In this document: positions 25,391 to 38,595 of the stretch, in pieces
How positions within the stretch are numbered: position 1 is the first letter of the stretch
How the letters are laid out: each line of letters begins with the position of its first letter
Assembly (NCBI GenBank): GCA_907165065.1
Contig: OU015528.1
Span: 41,965,515 to 42,029,514 of the forward strand
Reading direction: 5' to 3'
Length of the DNA stretch: 64,000 bases
DNA from: Caprimulgus europaeus
Taxonomy: Eukaryota > Chordata > Aves > Caprimulgiformes > Caprimulgidae
Notes under the pieces: generated by a model
Databases searched by the model: none
What the model was told of the DNA's origin: nothing
Seen by the model: only the letters and a program-made list of their open reading frames with translations
Made by a program: the position numbers and the translations under genes

Positions 25391-25444
25391 TATTGGCAGA
25401 AATACAAGCCAATAAAATTTCTGCCAATATTTTATTGGCAGAAA
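25391..25444. repeat. Three-arm inverted repeat (competing hairpins)
   Basis: TATTGGCAGAAAT (25391-25403) is the exact reverse complement of ATTTCTGCCAATA (25417-25429). The latter also pairs over 12 bp with TATTGGCAGAAA at 25433-25444 across a TTT loop. A third pairing, CCAATAAAAT (25409-25418) with ATTTTATTGG (25429-25438), is also perfect. The middle arm can therefore fold with either neighbour. No transposon ends or flanking duplications were found. Confidence 0.85.
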
Positions 25445-27543
25445 CACTATGAATTTGAATGTAAGATTTGGACACCTAGCAGTTATCCAGTTGATTATTA
25501 TTTGACTGCATGCGACTTGGTCAGGTAGGCAATTCAGTGTCAGGCAACTGGGAAAAGGTACATGTCAGGGTTTGTATACTAACAGAATATGTGGTGCTCA
25601 CTGAACAGTGGTAGTCCAGACTTTAGTTGCAGGAAGTCTGATTATCAGCTGAATTTCCACTAACATTTTAGTTTCTGCTGCTGTTAATCTTATGGCTTAC
25701 ATGGTAGTCAGATCTCACAGGAGCAATTCTCTAGAAACAAGTTATCAGAACAAAAGGGTTTGGTATTTTGTCTTTTTTTTTTTTAATACCTAGAAAAAAT
25801 TCCAAATAAATCTTCTTTAGAATGACATATTTCAGTCAGTTTCCTTTTCTGATCATTAAAAATAATTACTTATCCACGCTCCAGGATATTTTTATGTTGT
25901 TGGATTTCAAACATTGTCCAGCTATGACATTCATTATTTTCTTTTCCATTTATCTTTAAAACTCTTATTTTCTGTGATTCATTCCACCAACTCCAAAAAC
26001 AAAACAAAGCAGCAAACTGTAAATATGTACAATGCAGACAAGCATATGTGAGCTATAATGGCATTGTTTTTGTCAGCAGAGAAATATAGACACTTTCAAG
26101 TGTGATTCATCTGAATTACTTTATTCACCTGTTTTATATTCAAGAAATTTTACCATGGACAGTGAAGGCAGCCTATGGTATTGTCTCAGACAAAGGGCTC
26201 CTTTGCAGATATCAATAATATGTCAAATGAATCCCAGCCTTGGTGCCCAGTACTAAAATCAGAGGCTATTATGTCAGCCTTTTCTCTCCTGGATGTCCTT
26301 AAGCTATTTATTGTCATTTGTTACCTTTTTATTATGAATTATTAACTTGTTTCATATGGTCCAGTGCATTGTCTTATGGATCCTGATTCCCACTTTGAGC
26401 TATTTGTAATATTTTGATAACATTGTGCACTGTGGCACAATAATCAGTAAGCAGATAACAGGTTGAAGATAATAAAGATTTTTACAGGGTTTTTCTCAGA
26501 CATTCCAAGTCTTGAAAAAAGACAAAGAGCACTGGTTCTTACATCTGTGGAGTCTCAGCACTTTTGCTTTTAAATTCCAATATTTCAGGTTCCTTGATAG
26601 AAGGCTTGCCCCAAGGTTGTTCTAGTTCACTCATGGAGGCAGCACATGTACAGTTTAATTGTTGGGACCATTGTAAATTCATAATTCACATTGTTAAATT
26701 GTCTTGCTCTGTGTTTGCTATGGAACCTGTTACAGACACCTGTTTAGTGCTGGGATTGAGCATGAGTTTGTATGAGAACAGTGTCATTCTAAACCACATT
26801 AGTCCTTTTATAAAAGGAGCCCCAGAACCATTATAAGTAGACAGTTCTTTAATGCTACGATTACCTCCTGCCGAATATCTAATACTGATGCTGTAGTTAA
26901 TTCTCAGATAAGAACCATAATACCATGTTTTAGTCCAGTACTCTAGACTAATACTAGAGTATTAGTCATTATTCTTGAAAGGAGTTTTCTTATGTGTCTA
27001 TTAATGCAGTAAACATAAAAACCAGCATTATGGCAAAAAGCAAGTTATTAAAATGCTGACATACAATGTAATTGAACATGAAATTTCATCTAAGATAAGG
27101 ATCTTGATTTATTCAGCTAAAGAACATTTGTGTATCTAGGCTCATGTTTATGTACTCTGGAAAATTTGAACTAAAGGTTTCAGTCGAACTACAAGATATC
27201 ATTCCAGTTAATCATATAAATGTTTTTTTCTTTGAGAATTGTGATATTGACTGAAGTAAAATAATGATAGAGATGGATTTTCTGAAATAATTTTGTATGT
27301 TTTCAATCATATAACAATCAAACCCATCTGTGACTAATACTGCTTTTATTATTCTTTCAGTCCTCCCCGCCTCAGTACACATATATCTTCTTCACTCACA
27401 ATTTTGTTTTCTCATAGACTTATGATCTTCATCTGGAGCCAAAGAAATTTGTCTTCTTTTCCTAAGAGTCATTAAACTGCCTTTAATTAGTATCTACCAA
27501 GACTATGAATGACTTTTCACTGTACAGTGACTCATGCTGGGGG

Positions 27544-27560
27544 AAAAAAAAAAAAAAAAA
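27544..27560. repeat. A17 homopolymer
   Basis: Seventeen A after CTGGGGG. No retroposed body was recognised upstream. Confidence 0.8.
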
Positions 27561-29482
27561 GCTAAAATAGGCCAACGCAAAACATAACTAGCAAGCAAAC
27601 ACCCTGCAGTGCAGATGCTGAAAGCCTCCTGTCACAGAAAAATATCACAGGACTCTTAGCCCAAGTAATTTAAGAAAGTTAGCAATGAAAAACAGAACAA
27701 AAGCAAAAAATCAACCTGACTACTGCTTCAAGGTATACCTGTCTTTTCAGTATTATAGAGCATACGTTTTTCTCTACCTACTACATTTATGAAGATAAAA
27801 ATATTCATAAGGGTAGGAAAAAGTTACTTGCTTTTAGGTTGATGCTTAATTACTTTGCTCAATATTTATTCAACTCAAGCTCAAAACACCTGTGATTATC
27901 ACCATTACCTCAAACAGGCCACTTCTGCTGGACAGCCTGTACCTGTGGCATGACAGGAGCCATCTCCTCCATGTGAGATCCAGTTTTTTGTTAGATGTTG
28001 TCAGTACAGCCCTAGAGAAACACCCCAGTATGTCAGTTTAGGAAGAGTTTTCATGACACATATTGTTCAGTGACACCACTGAAACTGGACTAGGGAACTA
28101 ATCCACCATGAGGAGGATGCTGCAAATTTTTCCCCCTGCTTTCCAGCCAGCTAAGCCCCCCAGAAGTGAGCTTATGCACCCAGCACTGTTGATGAACAGG
28201 GATTTATATGTCTAGCTTGCAGCTATCTTGCTGCAGGAATTCAAGAGTAACCCCCTGAATATTTATGTCCCTTTTCATGAATATATGGGACAGTACTGCA
28301 CATATTTTTCCCTTATCTACATATGGGAAATCTTGATAAGGCAAATCTTGAAAACCTCATATGAGATCATTCAGATTGCTCATGAGACACATTTTTGTAA
28401 TGTGCTGATATGGCATATATTTTGTCATATTTTGGTCCTCCAGTACACTCAGCAGTGGAGAATTCTATCAATATAATGAACTCAGAAGTCTCTACACCAA
28501 TCCCTACCACTATCTCTTCTGTGAGTTATAAACCAAAATCCTGACATGCATCTGATTCTTTTTTTTTTAATTTGCTACCCTATATTCTTTGGTAAAAGCC
28601 TTTGCAAATCAGTAACTTCTATGATAAATTGTTTGTTGTCACTGTACATTCAAATGTAATTCCTCTCATGCTTTTATATTTCAATAAAAGTCACAACAAA
28701 TGTCTGTAATTAACTATTTTCCCTTGTTGTCCTTTATATTTACTCAGTGAAAACTTGCAGAGATTTTAAATATCTTCAAAGGACTTTGAAGGCAATGTTC
28801 CTGCACTGGCTAACAAATAATATCAGAAACACAAATGGAAATTATAATACCCCCTCTTTCACCCAGGAGGCTCCTGGTCTGTTCCAGTCAAAAGCAGAAA
28901 CTGGCAAGAGAGCCTGTTTTCTGTTGCAATGCTATTAGCCAAAAAAGAATGGCTAATTAAGTGACTATATATCTCTTAGTCCAACTATTTTTTTTCCTAC
29001 AGAAGTTCGGTGATTCCTTTCTGCTTGGAAAGGCTTCAAAATATGGCCTCAAAACAGCTTATGCTAGGAAGCCATGGTCAACTATGACCAACTTCTGCAA
29101 TTTTTCAGCCAGGCTTTGCAACCTGTGAAGCAAACAGGCTTCATGCCTTTATGAAGCTTCCCTGAATGCATTTCTAGTTTCTTATCAGAAGAAGATTTCA
29201 GAGCCCTCTGATAGACACTAAAACAAACTTTGAAGTTAGAGTAAGGAATGGATTAGAATCTCTGAGGAAGAAGTCATCAATCCCTCAAGGTGACTACTGA
29301 TTGAAGACTGAAGAACCAGTCCAGAGTTTAGTCAAAGTGAGAATGATTGAGAAAACTCTTGGGAATATTCCCTTTTCCCTGGCTTCCAAGCAACAGGATT
29401 TCAACTCCGAGTTACCTTTACTGATGGTTATCTCACTGATGTATGTAACTACAAAACACCTTTAAAACTATGTATGTTTTTG

Positions 29483-29798
29483 GAGGGGCTCTCACTCTTC
29501 CAGGATTGTGGTTTCAGTTCCGGATTGTTGCTCCTTTGGGATTGTTATCTGGGAAGAGGCCAGGCTTGGTCGGCGGGTGGTGAGCAATTGCACTTATTTG
29601 CATATTTTATCACTACTACTACTACTATTATTATAAGTTTTATTTTATTTTAATTATAAAATTGTTCTTATCTCAACCTATGAGTCTCCTTACCCTTGCC
29701 CCACAGTTTTCTCCCCTGTGCCCTTGGGGGCTTGGGGGGAGTAAGAGAACTGCTGTGTTTGGCTGCTAGCCAAGTGATAGACAAGTGAAACCACCACA
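29483..29798 (+). mobile_element. LTR fragment (family B), 3' part only
   Basis: About 316 bp matching the 3' half of the LTR at 38596-39219 in reverse complement. Shared phrases include CACTCTTCCAGGATTG, CCAGGCTTGGTC, GAGCAATTGCAC, ATTTGCATATTTTAT, GTCTCCTTACCCTTGCCCC and CTGTGTTTGGCTGCT. The end AAGTGAAACCACCACA is a normal LTR terminus ending in CA. The 5' half, including a TGTCCTGG-type start, is absent, so the piece is truncated. It includes a CTA/TTA triplet run at 29611-29633 that has expanded relative to the other copy. Confidence 0.85.
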
Positions 29799-32700
29799 GT
29801 ACAGGATTACTTTATTCCATGTGTTTATTGTGGGATAAATATTGATTATCAAGAACTCATAATGGACTAGCAGGTAGGATGTGTGGAGTCCATACGAATC
29901 ATAATCTAAGATACTGGTATTTCCCAGTCTCCAAGGACTGTTCCAGTGACAGTGACTACAACTGGGACATTCTACCCTAAAATCTGTTTCTGAACAGAAA
30001 AGGCTTTCTACATCCTAGAAGTTGTGAAAATGTAGAAGCAGGGGGATGACTTCTGGATGCACCTTTCTACTGAAATTATTCTATAATTCTGATTCAAATT
30101 TATGCATGGAGGACATTAATGACTAATGTTCTCTGCAGTTTAAGCAGAAAGGGATTTGTCAGTTGTTTTCTGTGCCCATTATAAAAGAGTATAGTACAAA
30201 AATATTTTTAATTGAAATGCTATCAGTAAGATTGTGTAAAAAAATTCCTGTTGTTAAAAAAAATTCCAAATATAGAAAATAAGACAATTATTGTAAACTA
30301 TTTCATTGACTTTTATGTTTATCACTTGACTGTGACAGCAAATTAGTTTTGTTTCCCAAGAATTCATTAGTAGTTCAGATTGCATACTTGGTAAAAGAAA
30401 AACTTTATTTATTGTCTATATAAGTCCTTTTCAAAACTGAGTAAACAACTGAAAACTTTGTTTTTAGAGAATCGCTCTTCTTTTGCCCCCCTACATGTGG
30501 TCTATCAGTCTTTGAGAAACTCCTCAGCCACTACAACACAAAATTCTTATCTGTCTAGCTTATTTCTAAGGGATATTTAAATGTTCCACCTTTCAGTCTC
30601 AGGACAAGGTAATTCTTGTTCTCATTTCAGTGATATTTAATGCAACTCATAGGCTAATTTTTTAATAGCTGTTGAAGTTAAAAAACACGTGGGTAAAATA
30701 AATTATAGCCCATATGATTTTTGAAGTTCTGGATCTGTAAAATTTTAGTATCCCTATTTAGAGTATTTCAGGAGAAAGTGAATCAAAGGCCTATCACTGT
30801 TCTGCGGTGTAGGTGACATTGCTCAGCTCAGCATTGCCATGTGGGACAGCCAGGTGCCTTTCCCTGTGCACTCACAGTGTGTGAGCTTCCGGTGTTTCAG
30901 CATTTCAGGTCAGATGCACAAAGCCAGGAGGGACATATATTAGAGACTTTCCACCTCCGTGGTGAAGGTACATGCAAGATGAGCTTTAGTCGCCAGAGAG
31001 TGTGACTATATTTGGAATAAGTTGCCCCTAAGTACAGCAAAGAGTGATTTGATACTAAGATATGTTAGAAACTAAGATGAGAAACATGTGGGTCCTTCTA
31101 ATGAAAACTAAGGCACTTATCCTAGGGGTTAACCGAGGCTTTAACTATTTTGCATGTAAACTTTGATAATGTAACCTGCCATGAAAGGCATGTTCCTGAA
31201 GCATCCTTCGCCATAACCTGACCTGACCTGAAAGTTCTGTAACTTTTGTCACATCCTGGTTTCTAAGAGAAAACCGCTTGCTACATCACTGTTTTAGTGG
31301 GACAGAGAAACTTCTATATGGCAAATTTATTTTTATATTAAATATATCTTTATACATTTCATCTTTATGTGCTATAATTTATACAAATTTACATATTTCA
31401 TTTCAATATTTGCCTAAATCTATATCTATTTAGAACTCTCCTCTTCCAAAGGAGAAGGCAACATACCAAAAATAAAAGGGAGTTAGCAATGTTTTTGTCA
31501 GCATTTCTTCACTCCACATAAGTAGTGTAGAAGCAAACTCTCCTATGACACTTAAAATAATCTCCCTCTCTTAGTAATATATTGACATGTCTTAACAATT
31601 TTACCAGAAAACGATGTCGTTTCACTCTCTCATCTTTAATTAATAGACACCTGAATTTCTAGAGCACAAGCAGTGTGACATTTTATTCAGCTTGACTTAG
31701 GTTTTTACTACAGTATAGAAACTTAATCTAACAGGTTTTGGTACATCAGCTGAGTAGAGGATTTCAAAGCACTCTTTTTCCTACCAAATCTGATCAGATA
31801 TTTGCAGGTTGTCACTGACAATTATGGCAATAACAAGTTTATGACAAGGCTGATAAGCAGGTTCTTGTGCAAACTCATAAGAGAAACCTCCGTGATCGTG
31901 TCATCATCTGACTCAAGGCCACATAATTGGAGAGATCTGCCTCAAAGTCTGATTTTAGGATGACCAATGAAAAGAAATGTACATGTGCAGCTCAGCAATC
32001 TGAAATTATTTGCAAGTAAGGCCAAAAAAGAAACATTTTCTTCAAGGTTGTTAAAAATAAATTAATGTTGCATATGGTCATTAGGATTTATTTTAAATGA
32101 GTGCAGAATTATAATGAGATACATAGAAAAAGTATTAAGTAAAGAATATAATTTTTAGCATTTTAGCATTCAGTAGTATTTAAAATGTTTCCTTCTACTT
32201 TTCCCAGGTATGTAAGATCAGAAAACACAAACCCCTCAGGACACTTAACATTTTCATTTAATCTGTAAATAAATATACAGTTGTTTTTCTTTTCCTCTGT
32301 GCCCAGAAGACTGTATCATTCAGTAATTTACTTAGCCACTTGGGACACCTACTCATCTGAAAGCTTAAAACTTTGAAACTGTATAGTGGAGATAAACTTT
32401 TCAAAGCAGAAAAATGACAGTTTCAATCTTCATGAAGATACAGAGCCGAGAACATAGGACTTGTCTCCTGACAGATAACCTGGCTCACAGTGTCACTAAT
32501 GGATTGCACAATAAGACAAAATATTGCCTCTCGTGTATAGAAGTCTTCAACAAAAGATTAAAAAAAAAAATCAGATAAAAAAATCCCTAGGCTCTTCAAA
32601 GAAAGAAATACAAGATACCTACATCGTGAAGCCAACTGTACTCAATGAAAATTAAGTTTTTAAACATTAATAGATTTTTTTTTTGTGTTTGGCATGTATG

Positions 32701-35700
32701 GTTACTGTCTTTTATGACTACACTTAATTAAGGATCTCTGGAGCACCATCTTGGATCACAGCCACACCTTCAGCCTTTTCTGTGTGTAGATGAGGTGAGC
32801 CATGAAGTATTTTGTTGCTCCAGAATTTCCTTACTTTTTAAAAATCCCAGCTCCCTATTAAAGTTAACCTTTCTGCATTTTGCATTATTTCTAAAGTACA
32901 AAAGAAACACAGATGCAGATGGGGTAACCAGTAAGGGATATAGGGTAACCAATATGGGATATGGGGTATCCAATAAGGGACAAAAGAATGTGGTTTAAAA
33001 AGGACTACAATTTCTTCAGCTTCATGTTAGACTTGTATTAGTAGTTGTTGAACTTCAGGCAAGAGCTCCTCAGCCTGTGCAGAAAATACAGGGTTGGTCC
33101 ATTACTTTGCTTCAGTTAAGAGAAGAACATGTCAACTTTTACAGCTCTTCTCTCCTTTCTGTTTCAGTGCATTTCAAAAGTTGCCTTATGTTTGTTTCTA
33201 TTTTTGTTCTGTCCAAAGCTCCTTCAGTTTCCTCTGCTGTTAGTATGGGCTTAGCCATCACACCTGAGAGGTTGCATGTACCTACTTGTCAACATTTGAC
33301 ATGTAAAAATATGTAGCTTCCATGTTTGTGACTGGTCAACAAGATGTTTGTGTGCAATATAGGAAACCAATAAATGTACTGTGCAACCTCTTTGCACTAA
33401 AGAGTCCAATGTATAATGGGATATATCATGTCTGTATTACTTCTTTAATGCCCATGATATAGAACAAGTCTGATCTCCTGAACTAGAATAGACTTGCTAC
33501 TCAAACACAAGCAGCCCAGCTTGTCACACATGCACGTCCATTACTTCACCTTGCACACAGTGGAGCATAATTCTATGCATGTATAACTGGATTTAGGATT
33601 CCCAGATTTCTCTAGCCCCTAATGGGACTATTGGGACTACTGCCATTATGTTCACTAAGCTGCCTGAAATCTATAAACCACACACAGATGGTGAAAGCAG
33701 ACTTACAGTGGTACAAGATACCCTAAAAACCATGCAGATAGGGAGATTACCTTGGAAACATGTTCATGCCAACCTTCCCATTTGTATGATAAGCATTTGC
33801 AGCTATGGATTTACCATGCATTTTTAATCCACAGCCAATTTTCCTCAGCTCTTTATTCATCTCCTATAGTGTACATTACTGCATACATATTTTTACAAAG
33901 CCATGTCTTGACTACAGTTACTGCCATTAAGCAGTAGAACCTCTTCCAAATTACAGATGAAACTACAAACAGCCTTGAGGATTACTCAGTTGTATCTTGA
34001 GGGAAATTAAAAGATCCCCTTCACCTTTTACTACCTACATTTAACCTATTTGTTATGGTGGTTTTCCGCCATTAAGTACAGGGGAAGTAGTGCTGCCAAT
34101 ATTGTAGACCTTCAACTTCCATCAGAAATAGGCTGCTTCAAAAAGTGCATTCAATAGTAAGCATTTAAGTTGTACTCAGATCATTTTATCAGCATCACAA
34201 AATTGGCTCCCAGTGGAAGTCTGAGACTTTTCTCCTGAAGAGGGAAAGTCCATTAGCTTCTTTTCTGTATTGTACTGCAATAGGCCAAACAAAATAAGCA
34301 AAAAAACCACTTAATTAAAATTTCCTGAAATGGATTACATAACATAAGGCTACTGGTGCACAAAAGTTGTAAGATATGTGCATTTAATAAGCATTGAAAA
34401 TAAATTCTAGTTGTGTTGTGCAGAAAGCAGAAAGTCTTACATTTCACAAGTGTTCACAAACACTTCTCACAAGTGCTCAGAAAAAAGTTTCTGAGCATTA
34501 CGTGACGTTTTTGAATCCCATGTTTGCAAAAAACACTATTCTGAAGCCTTATGTACCAGGCAAATTGACCCAAAAGGCATACTCACCATAGTTGTTGATA
34601 GCAGAAAACAGCTGGCAGTTTGAAGACCATCCTGTTCTCATCTGCTACCCCTGAAAACCCACTGTCTTCAAAAGACTTCATGCTGGGTGGTGTGCAGAGG
34701 AGTTTCCATGACTGATTATTCAGTTGCAAAGCATTATCTGTTTGTTTATGAACTCATACAGTGATTGGGACACAGCAAAAATGTCCATATCCAATGCCTC
34801 ATGCCTGCTATTGCTGCCCCCTTAGTAAGAGGAGATGTATAAAACATCACGAGGCTTATAAAAGGTGCATGCTGACTTCACTTTTGTAGTAGTCCCTAAA
34901 ACATGAGCCTGTTTCCTGCTAGCAGTGATAATTTGGTGCCAATTTTGGTAATTAGATCATTTTTACATGCCTTAATAACAGCATTCAGTAGTGCATATTA
35001 AGCTCCGCATGGACAACTTCATTAATGCTTGACTTTTTCCTCTTGAGGAAGCAGTAGGCTGGGTAGTAAAATTAAGAATTAGTCAAGTTGCCAGGAAGTA
35101 AGAGTTTTATATAAGCATCATAATCTCTTCTGAATATGGACTGTGGTATTTAATTGCAAGGGTTGCATAAACAAAAGTTCTGAATGAAGTGTAAAAAGAA
35201 TTTCCAAAAAAACCCAACAATGTTTCACACTTTGTTTTCAATTTCTAAATTATTTAATTGAGAAAGAAATGGTATTTATCCACCAAACTGGTTACAATAT
35301 TTTCTTGATGATAAAAACTAATTTTACATAAGATTACATCATATTACATTACACTAGTCTTTCTTACAACCATGTACTTTTGTTCTGTCTCCATCAGCAA
35401 GGTTTCACATGTAAACATATAAGAAAAGGGTAAGCCTCTGTCATTTAAAAAAATAGCAAACAGTTGCCTAAAGATCTATCACCTGAATGATATTTTAGCT
35501 TATCACCTTATGCATCTCCAATTACTAGTCCTGAATATAAACCTTAGATTTGAACTCTGAATTCGGAACCTACACATCACCTCCTTTTAATTGGCAGAAC
35601 CCAAATACTCCGTTTTAAACTCATAAAGGTTTGGATACTTTACTCACTGAAGTGTCTGGCTCAGAAACATTTTAAAATAGGTTCAGCCTGCAAACTGGGA

Positions 35701-37512
35701 CCCTGGCCAGGGCTGGTTCTTCAAGAATGACTTAGGCTTCTTTTCTACTGCTTTCAAAATGTTTATGCCATTTGTCATGTGTGGCTGTAAAATGGAATGA
35801 CTTAGGTTGAGCAGAAAGATCATCGTTCTCATTTCTCTGTTGGAGAAAACTATCTAAAAATACTAGATATCAAAGTAAGAATAAACTTGTTTTGAACATT
35901 GGCCATATACTGAACCTTCATTCAGCAGAGGGTTCAAGCACTAAGCACCTATAAGAAAGCATCCTCATGAAGTTTTTATTGATTATAAAATACAGAGTTG
36001 TAGACACTGTCCAAATTCACCTGAACCTCCTAAAATCCCACCACAAATATTTTTCACACCATGCTTCTTCTAATCCCCTAGCTCACAGTAATTTTTTGGC
36101 CAATTTATCCCTTTGCTGCTCCTACTGAATTCTCTCTGAAATGTTCAGTAGGTGCAATATCTCCCTATGCCTGTTAAAAGTGTGATAGTTTTTCACCATT
36201 CAGCCCAAGTTGTAACCATATCATCATAGTCTATATTATGAACTACAGGCTTCGCTTTAAGGAATCACAGCTTCCTTTTAATGCATAATTGATATTTAAG
36301 GGCACTGTAAGTTTCAAGATTTTGTGGCAGCTAGTTAAACAATGATTTTATATAAACAGAAAGCAAGCTGGCTTCCCTTTCTTTGCTTTATATCATTTGT
36401 ATGGATAACAGATAGAAATATAAGAGACAGCCTCTAATTTGTCTCTGTGTACTAAATATATAAAGAAAGAGAAAGCTTCTACAATTCAGAGCAATTCTTT
36501 CAAAAGATTGCTATGCTCAGGTATTTCTTTTGCTTCACTGTTTATTTGCATGATATCCTGCTTGACAGATCTCTGACTGCAGAGTGAATTAGGAAAGGTA
36601 ATTACTCTTTATCCACAATTTGTGTGCTGCATGGTATTAAATTACCAAGTTTTCTTCATATACAGTGTGCTAAAGTACAAAATTAGTATAAAAAATAGAT
36701 CTAGAACATTTTTTTTTATTTGCTTGAAATAAGAGCATAAAAACATTAGCAATGGTTTTCTTCTTAATTAACCACTGACATAAGGATGTATGCAGCAATG
36801 GAGAGCTTTTGAACTTATCTTGATGAGAAAAGAAAAATTATTATACAAAAGTTAATGAACTGAGTTCTGTAATGGACTGGGTAGAGATAATTGATATGAA
36901 GCAATAAGAAAACCTGGAAAAATATGAAAGGGGAAAATGTTCAAGCTGATGTGAAGTGACCCGGGAGAACTGATGACAGAAAGTAGGACAGTAAGGAAAC
37001 AGCGGGGTCCGGTTAAGTTGTTACTAGAATACCTGTTGAAAAACGTTGTGCTGAAGGATCATTGTATAACTCCCACAGCATAAAGGAGGACTCCTGATAG
37101 TGTAAAGCATCATCTTATCATCTCAGTCCATAGAAAAATCAAGAAGAAAGAGTGAAATGCATATATTTCAGACAATGTTTTTCCAATTGGACATTTAATA
37201 TGTTACCTTTGAAAAGAAGGCCTGGTAGGCTACATTTTGGGCTTAATTTCAACAATATGCCCTCTCTCTGGCACTTTATTTGACTATTGTAATTCAGACT
37301 TTCACATGGTCAGAACTGCCATCATCTAGATAGACATAAATATCATTTTGTCTATACTTTTTTTGGAAGACTTTTTATTACCTTCTCAGATGCATTTCCA
37401 CATTGTAAATCCTTCACCTGAAGAGATTTAGGTGGGTTCTAAAACTAAGGACCTTAGTTTTTACTGCCTACTGCCCAGAGTCAATTGTTAATGACATCCT
37501 CTCACTCACTAT
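29799..37512. other. Unassigned DNA with a minisatellite
   Basis: About 7.7 kb without a supported gene. A patch at about 30780-31260 looks less AT-rich than its surroundings and could be an old decayed repeat, but it was not classified. A 21-bp minisatellite lies at 32922-32984. The rest shows nothing that could be named. Confidence 0.55.
32922..32984. repeat. Minisatellite, 21-bp unit, three copies
   Basis: The units are GGGTAACCAGTAAGGGATAT(A), GGGTAACCAATATGGGATAT(G) and GGGTATCCAATAAGGGACAA(A). Because 21 is divisible by three, both strands carry open frames with a seven-residue repeat, which explains the 67-codon frames at 32770-32973 and 32795-32998. These are not thought to be genes. 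Confidence 0.9.
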
Positions 37513-38002
37513 TCATAGAATCATAGAATCACAGAATGTTTAGGGTTGGAAGAGACCTTTAAAGGTCATCTAGTCCAACCCCCCTGACATGAGTAGGAAC
37601 ATCTTCAATTAGATCAGGTTGTTCAGAGCTGTGTCCAACCTGACCTTGAATGTTATCAGGCATGGGGCTTCTACAAATTCTTTGGGCAACCTGTTTCAGT
37701 GTTTCACCACCCTCATTGTAAAAAAAATATTTTTTATATCCAGTCTGAACCTACCCCCTTTTAGTTTAAAACCATTACGCCTTGTCTTATTGCTACAGGC
37801 TCTATTAAAGAATCTGTATTAATCTTTCTTATGAAAGCCTTCTAAGTACTGAAACGCCACTATAAGATCTCCCCTAAGCCTTCTCTTCTCGAGGCTGAGC
37901 AGCCCCAACTCTCTCAGCCTGTCCTCACAGGAGAGGTGCTCCAGCCCTCAGATCATCCTCGTGGCCCTCCTCTGGACTCGCTCCAGTAGGTCCATGTTGA
38001 AG
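37513..38002 (-). mobile_element. CR1 LINE fragment (copy 3)
   Basis: A minus-strand 3' fragment of about 490 bp. Its tail (ATTCTATGATTCTATGA) is at 37513-37532. It is followed, going up in coordinates, by the 3' UTR and the decayed end of ORF2 (sequence for [16 protein letters not shown] text around 37890-37920) up to the 'RVQR' region. It is more diverged than the copies at 40.4 and 43.5 kb, with several substitutions and small gaps. The plus-strand frame 37619-37822 is its antisense shadow. Confidence 0.93.
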
Positions 38003-38595
38003 ACTTATGGATAAAAGTGACAAACTCACTAACATGCTGTAGAAAATCTAGACAGTTTCCTACAATCACAAGATAAAATGAACTTTATAAAGTAAGAGCC
38101 TGACGATGGAAGATATTTTGGTGCTGAAACAGGTAAATAGGTACATAGTGCAATTTCCCAAACACTAAATACGAAATACTCCTAAGGAGTTTAGCTGGCC
38201 CACAATGATTTCAAAGAGAGTAGAACCTTATTATCATCAGTGACATAGGAAGAATATCAAAAACATAATGAAAATTTCACAAGATGTGCATATACACGCA
38301 TACAGCATGAGTCACAGGATGTATAGGTATCACAGTGATAGCAAACAAAAGGGTACTAATATTTTTTTCCTTGATTATTTAAGTCTCTGAAATTCAGGTA
38401 TGTATTTTCAGTATAGTGATAGACCTGAAATGGGTCATTTATTCTAGTCATGCTTGTACATAGGCAAGCTTCAACATTAAAAAAAAAGAGTACAAAGGCC
38501 TACTCCTTCCCCAACCTGCTCTGCCAAGGCAGTGAGACCTGTCTCACCATCAGTTAGTTGCCTGTGAGTGTTTGAGCTCTAGAAAGAAAAAAACC
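38003..38595. other. Unassigned spacer between CR1 and LTR
   Basis: No gene or named repeat is seen in this 590-bp stretch. Confidence 0.6.

Larger units (their letters stand above)
19706..29482. other. Long unique stretch, no gene recognised
   Basis: Nearly 9.8 kb of AT-rich DNA. It contains an AC run (21764-21777), an A13-rich run near 23481-23494, a three-arm hairpin at 25391-25444 and an A17 tract at 27544-27560. Open frames stay below about 110 codons and none shows a domain that can be recognised. Confidence 0.6.
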
